Below, piece after piece: positions 59,926 through 63,904 of a DNA stretch of 63,904 bases. The position numbers were made by a program, and so were the translations under genes. Position 1 is the first letter of the stretch. The number at the start of each line of letters is the position of its first letter. This DNA comes from Candidatus Bathyarchaeota archaeon. Its GTDB lineage: Archaea; Thermoproteota; Bathyarchaeia; Bathyarchaeales; Bathycorpusculaceae. Under the pieces are notes generated by a model. That model worked only from the letters and a program-made list of their open reading frames with translations. It was not told the origin of the DNA and did no database searches. The stretch spans positions 1 through 63,904 of the forward strand of contig JALHSQ010000031.1 in the NCBI GenBank assembly GCA_022865885.1, in the 5' to 3' direction.

Positions 59926-62241
59926 CTAGTATGGCTGTATGGCTATTAGGGGTGTCGTTGAGCCAATTGGCCACGCGTAACCGAATGGGTTAAGGAGGCC
60001 ATATTCTGGACACCATGTAGAGCCACCCATTGTGGGCAGCGTGTTGTAGGCGTTCACGTGTATCTTGGCGATGCCAGCGAATGCATACTTGGGTATGTGC
60101 ATTGTCAATGTTACTGTGCCGTTCTTGTATGCGCAGAATTGTGTTCCGCCAACGGTCGTGCAGACGTGTGCTTGAGCAACTGGTACGCCCAATTCATCTT
60201 CGAGGACTACTCGCAAGACTACTGGGTATATCTGTTGAGCGTGGCTTCCGTATTTGATTGTTACGACGACGTCGTCGCAGTGGTTGTACTCGAATTTGTC
60301 AGTGTCAACTTTGAAGATTTCCACCATGTAGTCGAAGTGGAACTGCATTGTGTCGTTGATGACTATACATGCGACGTCGACTGTGGCTGTGATTGTCCAG
60401 ACACCGAAGTAGTCTTCTGGATGATCACATGGCCATGGTATTCGGTAGTAGCTGTGTGCGACTCCGTCTGCGTCTGTTCTGGCAACCTGTATTGTGACCA
60501 CGTTGCCGTGGTTGTCTCTGACTTCGAATGCTACGTCTTTCTGCTGTACTGGCCAGTAGTTGTATGTTACGTTTGCGTAGAGTTCGACTTGCTTCTGTGG
60601 CCAGAACATGTCACTTGGCATGTTGTGACCTTGTCCACCGAATGGTGCTGGGTACTGATCGTACAAGTCGATTACTCTGCCAGGCCAGCTTGTCGTGATT
60701 GTGTAGGTGCCGTTTACTGCTGGGCTGTTGCCGAGGTCAATTGGGTTCTGGTCATCCATGTTGTCTAGGCCGACGAAGTGCTCGTCGAAGATGCCAAGTT
60801 CACATGATAGGTCTGCGTCGCCGAATGACTGGTAGGCTACTTCGAACTCGATAGTTGCTGCTATGCCGTTTGTGGAAGGCATGGGTAGGTTCCACCAGCC
60901 TGTTCCGTTCGGGTATATCATGTTGCCGACTAGAACGTGCTCTGGCGGGCCAGCCTCAAAGTAGGATATGAAGAATGTTCCTAGCGAGCCTGGCTGCAAT
61001 GCAGCAAACCATGGCAGGAAGTCTCCCTCATATACTGCGACTGGTGTGATGAGTGCTGGGTCATAGGTTAGTCTGAAGTCGAGGCCGATCAGGTTCAGTT
61101 GTGCGCTGACGTTCATTATCATTACGGTTACGATGAAGTGTTGTCCTAGAACTGGGCCTGGGCCCATGGTTACTGAGGACACTGTTAGGTATGGTGGCGA
61201 TGCTGCTTGGTACCCTTCAACTACTACGTTGCCGTTGACCGGGGCAGTAGTCTGTATTTCTTCCAGTGTGTCGAATACTACGATGTCGCTTAGGACTAGT
61301 GGTGCGTTGTCATTTGTTGGGAACACGTCTTGATATGTGATGCGGAACTTGACTGTCAGAAGCACTACGTCTCCACTTGGTGTGGATGTTGGAAATCCGA
61401 CGAAGCCAGTGATCGTTCCGACGAGTGTAGTGTTGTCAAAGGTGCTTACAGTCCACAGTGGGCCAGCTGTCATGTCTGATACTTCTAGTATCTCAGCTGG
61501 TGCTGGAGTTGCACAGTCATAGGTCAATGTGAAGGTTACGTTGTGGCATGCCCATGCGGGGTCGATACCCTTTAGGATTACTTGAACGTCGAATAGTTTG
61601 CCAACTTGTACGGCTGTCTTCGGGTAGGTTATGGTTGCAGATGGTACGACTTCAAGGTGTGGTTTTGCAGGTAGAGTCCAAACGTAGGTAACGCTGCCAT
61701 CGTTCTTTGTGATTGTCACTGAGGCCAGGTCTGGGTCCAACACGTATGAATCGACGTTGTTTATGCCTATTGCGCTTGTGAATGTTGCGTACTTGCCTGG
61801 TGCGGCAGTGATTTCGAGTTCAGCCCACATTAATCTTTTGTCGGCTGCTGCTGCACTGTCGGCGCCTCCCAAGCTTTCACCGTGCAGGACGGTTCCTGCA
61901 ACGTTGTCAATGACCGGTGTTAGTGGGGTTGTTGCGTGTCCGGCGAAGTATTCACTCTTTGTTGAGTCCACGTCGCCTGCGCCTAGGTAGCCTGCCATGT
62001 TGCATTTCAGGAAGGCTGTGTTAAAGTACAGCTTTACTTGCCATGCGAAGCTTACTACGTTTAGGTTCATCCATACTGAAACGTTGAACTTGTAGCCGAC
62101 TGATTGGGCTCCAGTGTTAAAGTTGTAGGCTGATGGTACGACGTACATTGAGTTTGCTGGTGTTGCATTTACTGGTATTGCTCCTGCGATGCTTAGTAAC
62201 ATCATTCCAACTATTGCTAGTGATAAAATTTTAGCTTTCAC
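59926..62241 (-). CDS. Triple-cohesin secreted protein with macroglobulin-like module
   Basis: A 771-residue protein: signal peptide (1-26), three cohesin-like domains (about 28-190, 195-350 and 352-515; the third reads GPVLGQHFIVTVMIM and LIGLDFRLTYDPALI), then the cluster-specific beta module (about 520-771; VIDLYDQYPAPFGG and YFGVWTITATVDVACIV). The first two cohesins are paralogous to those at 46892-48133. There is no dockerin, membrane helix or sorting tail, so it must be held at the surface by other contacts, or be released. With three cohesins it is the largest free scaffold candidate. The shared promoter element lies 56 bases upstream. Confidence 0.9.
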   Translation of the reverse strand: MKAKILSLAIVGMMLLSIAGAIPVNATPANSMYVVPSAYNFNTGAQSVGYKFNVSVWMNLNVVSFAWQVKLYFNTAFLKCNMAGYLGAGDVDSTKSEYFAGHATTPLTPVIDNVAGTVLHGESLGGADSAAAADKRLMWAELEITAAPGKYATFTSAIGINNVDSYVLDPDLASVTITKNDGSVTYVWTLPAKPHLEVVPSATITYPKTAVQVGKLFDVQVILKGIDPAWACHNVTFTLTYDCATPAPAEILEVSDMTAGPLWTVSTFDNTTLVGTITGFVGFPTSTPSGDVVLLTVKFRITYQDVFPTNDNAPLVLSDIVVFDTLEEIQTTAPVNGNVVVEGYQAASPPYLTVSSVTMGPGPVLGQHFIVTVMIMNVSAQLNLIGLDFRLTYDPALITPVAVYEGDFLPWFAALQPGSLGTFFISYFEAGPPEHVLVGNMIYPNGTGWWNLPMPSTNGIAATIEFEVAYQSFGDADLSCELGIFDEHFVGLDNMDDQNPIDLGNSPAVNGTYTITTSWPGRVIDLYDQYPAPFGGQGHNMPSDMFWPQKQVELYANVTYNYWPVQQKDVAFEVRDNHGNVVTIQVARTDADGVAHSYYRIPWPCDHPEDYFGVWTITATVDVACIVINDTMQFHFDYMVEIFKVDTDKFEYNHCDDVVVTIKYGSHAQQIYPVVLRVVLEDELGVPVAQAHVCTTVGGTQFCAYKNGTVTLTMHIPKYAFAGIAKIHVNAYNTLPTMGGSTWCPEYGLLNPFGYAWPIGSTTPLIAIQPY
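61916..61974. repeat. 59-base segment identical to 47808-47866
   Basis: Partner copy of the identical stretch in the first cohesin domain of the gene at 46892-48133; both are read on the minus strand, about 14 kb apart and in direct orientation. Confidence 0.85.
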
Positions 62242-62296
62242 TTTGGTTTTCTCCCTTCTCCTTATTTTCTAGCAATAGTAATGTTGCATGCCACCG

Positions 62297-62325
62297 GATT
62301 TAAGCGTTCCGGAATTATCTTCTAT
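62297..62325 (-). promoter_or_regulatory. Shared promoter element, triple-cohesin gene at 59926 (best copy)
   Basis: On the minus strand: ATAGAA, GATAA, TTCCGGAA, CG, CTTAAATC. The palindrome TTCCGGAA is perfect, and CTTAAATC is the TATA box, 56 bases before the start at 62241. Confidence 0.75.
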
Positions 62326-62484
62326 TCAATTGTTCAGTCAGAATGGGGAATATTACGGGGCTTCTCAACATGGAAGATGTAGACTGAACGACGAAACGTA
62401 TTAGACGCAACAAAGCCAGCTTAGCTTGAGTAGAAACAAAATAAAAAAAGAGATATTAACGCCTGTCAGGCGTTCTCATATTTG

Positions 62485-63904
62485 CTATGCGTGACCTACC
62501 CAACCGAATTTCTTGGCTATTGCGGCGATGTCTTTGACGTCGATCTTGTAGTCTTTGACAATGTCTGCTCCGGTGTTCCATCTGAGGTCACCTGGGGCAG
62601 TTCCGAACGCTTTAGCTGCGCTTGCAACGTCTTTAGTGTCTACTTTGATGTCGGCGCTTACTAGTTCACTCTTGTAGACGTATGTGCCGTAGCCGTTATC
62701 AGTGTACCAGTTGCTGCCAGTGATGTCTTCTTTGAGAGTGACCCAGAAGCTAGTTTTGATCTGGCTGCTGCACTTGGCTCCGGTAATATTTATATCCAGG
62801 GTGTATCTGCCGTAAATCATGGCTGTCAGATTAAATGCATTAGTCCATGTGTAGTCGGTTAGGCTCGGAATAACGGCGTTTGTTAGCGATACTGTCTTGT
62901 TTGTGCCAACTGGGTTTGTCATCTTCAATGTTGCAGTCACGTTGACCGTAGCGGACTCGGTTGCCTTCTCGTTGAATAAGTGTATGTCTATAGCGTTGAG
63001 GCTTGTTGACATGTTAAACTTCTGGGCATAGTTGGCGCCCGGTGCGATTGCGTATGCTTGTATAGCGGTGTAGCGGTAGTAGCCGTTGTGTGAGGCGATT
63101 GTCGTCGCTCCTGTGAGTGGGCTTTTGACTGCTTTGCCTGGTGAGTTGGCTGTCAATAGTATGTGGTGGTCTGCGACGTACTCGTTCATTCTCCACGCGC
63201 CTGAGCCGATCATGTTTGGATCCGGCTCATCAGTTGACGGGTCGCCGGTTGTGCATATTGGCTTCCAAATGTGCTTTGGAAGTATGCGGTTTCCACCAAT
63301 CCAGCCTGCAACGAACACACTTTTAACGTCCAACAGTACCTCGAAGTTGCATGGGTCCAAGATACTGAAGGATAGAATGTTCTGCACGTTGCTGATCCAC
63401 CATGGCGGCGCAAATCCTCGGTTCTGCAAAATTCCGTCGATCTCCACGAACGTGAAGTAAATGTCTGCGATCGTGACTGGTGTTCCATCCTGCCATTCAA
63501 CGCCTGGTCTCAAGGTGAAAACAACTTTGCTGCACGTCCCATACAGCGGGTGAGCGTAGGTGCTGGCCGAGTATTGCAGCGCAACCATAGGCATGAACTC
63601 GCCCAAGTTGTATGGGTTTCTGCCCAGGAGGCTGTCATATCCGACCAAGTCGATAACTGTGTTGTCCCACAGCCACTCAGCGTATATGGGGTTGAATTGC
63701 TTCACACCTTGGACTTTGAAGCCGTATCTGATGGTCATGTTGTTGGTTGGATAGTTACCACGGCAATTGTCTGTTGTGTGCATGTTCAAGAAACTGTAGC
63801 CGCTGTCTACACCGTAGCCGGGTACGTTGACGAATCCTTCCCAGTATTGGCCATCGTATGGCGTCTCTTCACCTGAGTAGGTTCTGCTTACCGCTTTGAA
63901 TCCT
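62485..63904 (-). CDS. Family-5 solute-binding protein with C-terminal dockerin (5' end beyond window)
   Basis: At least 472 residues, continuing past the window edge; the ATG at 63789 is internal, since the frame stays open to 63904. The visible part contains an SBP_bac_5 (peptide/nickel-type) core: QFNPIYAEWLWDNTVIDLVG, LRPGVEWQDGTPVTIADIYFTF, and IGSGAWRMNEYV. A beta domain (about 235-355 from the internal ATG) and a C-terminal dockerin (about 370-434; DIKVDTKDVASAAKAFG and DIVKDYKIDVKDIAAIAKKFG) follow. Binding proteins of this family normally feed ABC importers; attaching one to a dockerin would station it on the cohesin assembly. The dockerin loops have few acidic residues (VSADIKVDTKD), so calcium binding may be weak. 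Transporter genes may lie beyond the edge. Confidence 0.88.
   Translation of the reverse strand, partial: GFKAVSRTYSGEETPYDGQYWEGFVNVPGYGVDSGYSFLNMHTTDNCRGNYPTNNMTIRYGFKVQGVKQFNPIYAEWLWDNTVIDLVGYDSLLGRNPYNLGEFMPMVALQYSASTYAHPLYGTCSKVVFTLRPGVEWQDGTPVTIADIYFTFVEIDGILQNRGFAPPWWISNVQNILSFSILDPCNFEVLLDVKSVFVAGWIGGNRILPKHIWKPICTTGDPSTDEPDPNMIGSGAWRMNEYVADHHILLTANSPGKAVKSPLTGATTIASHNGYYRYTAIQAYAIAPGANYAQKFNMSTSLNAIDIHLFNEKATESATVNVTATLKMTNPVGTNKTVSLTNAVIPSLTDYTWTNAFNLTAMIYGRYTLDINITGAKCSSQIKTSFWVTLKEDITGSNWYTDNGYGTYVYKSELVSADIKVDTKDVASAAKAFGTAPGDLRWNTGADIVKDYKIDVKDIAAIAKKFGWVGHA

Noticed and set aside
60058-60768. 236-residue plus-strand frame rich in Cys and Val
   Set aside because: Antisense to the well-supported cohesin gene 59926-62241; composition is the mirror of Thr/Asn/Val-rich coding sequence.

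Overview
This is a 63.9-kb stretch of an archaeal genome. The evidence is an archaeal single-chain RpoB and RpoA with L30e and NusA following, an archaeal NusA KH protein, FtsZ behind a ribbon-helix-helix gene, a tRNA-Leu with a short anticodon-loop intron, TATA-type promoters, frequent TTG/GTG starts and surface proteins with VPEFP-like C-terminal tails. A single-gene RpoA (A' and A'' fused), together with the wealth of PKD, CARDB, cohesin and dockerin proteins, points to a TACK-type lineage such as Bathyarchaeia. There is no 16S gene here, so that placement is an inference.

Region by region. 0.3-7.6 kb holds housekeeping genes: metG, a PHP phosphoesterase, ftsZ with an unlisted 51-residue RHH gene in front of it, a methylthiotransferase, small zinc-finger and HNH genes, and an EF-Tu domain-2-like protein. 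7.8-11.4 kb is one B12 operon: acyl-CoA mutase large subunit, B12-binding subunit, MeaB-type GTPase and cobalamin adenosyltransferase. The active-site residues match isobutyryl-CoA mutase rather than methylmalonyl-CoA mutase. 11.4-14.1 kb is a membrane-anchored subtilase. 15.1-18.5 kb is an overlapping three-gene operon with a short Smc5-like ATPase and a probable winged-helix Kite partner. 18.5-26.6 kb is the leftward rpoB-rpoA-rpl30e-nusA operon. 26.9-34.6 kb mixes a HExxH protein, tRNA-Leu(CAA), nadA, thioredoxin, a DUF2148 ferredoxin, an Lrp regulator, a DUF5752 protein, several unknowns and a membrane-anchored caspase-fold candidate.

From 34.7 kb to the end nearly every gene encodes a secreted or surface protein. 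It starts with a 1962-residue repeat protein. Then come about a dozen proteins built from cohesin, dockerin, CARDB, PKD, Ig-like and beta-helix modules. I count about 11 cohesin-like domains in 6 genes and dockerins in 9 intact or window-truncated genes, plus one broken gene and one decayed remnant. One cohesin protein ends in a membrane helix and another in a VPEFP sorting-like tail. Others carry several cohesins plus a dockerin, like adaptor scaffoldins. The dockerin-bearing cargo includes a papain-like (C39-type) peptidase with a dockerin inserted inside its catalytic domain, and a family-5 peptide-type solute-binding protein. No glycoside hydrolase is seen. The best reading is an archaeal surface assembly for capturing and degrading proteins or peptides, a peptidase counterpart of a cellulosome. 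The subtilase at 11.5-14.1 kb shares the same coiled stalk and membrane tail as the anchoring cohesin protein.

Nine of these surface genes, on both strands, share an upstream 29-bp element: ATAGAA, 5 bases, TTCC(A/G)GAA, 2 bases, then a CTTAAA-type TATA box, 35-66 bp before the chosen start. This suggests a common regulator or a dedicated TFB for the whole cluster. All functional statements come from reading the sequence; no database search was run.
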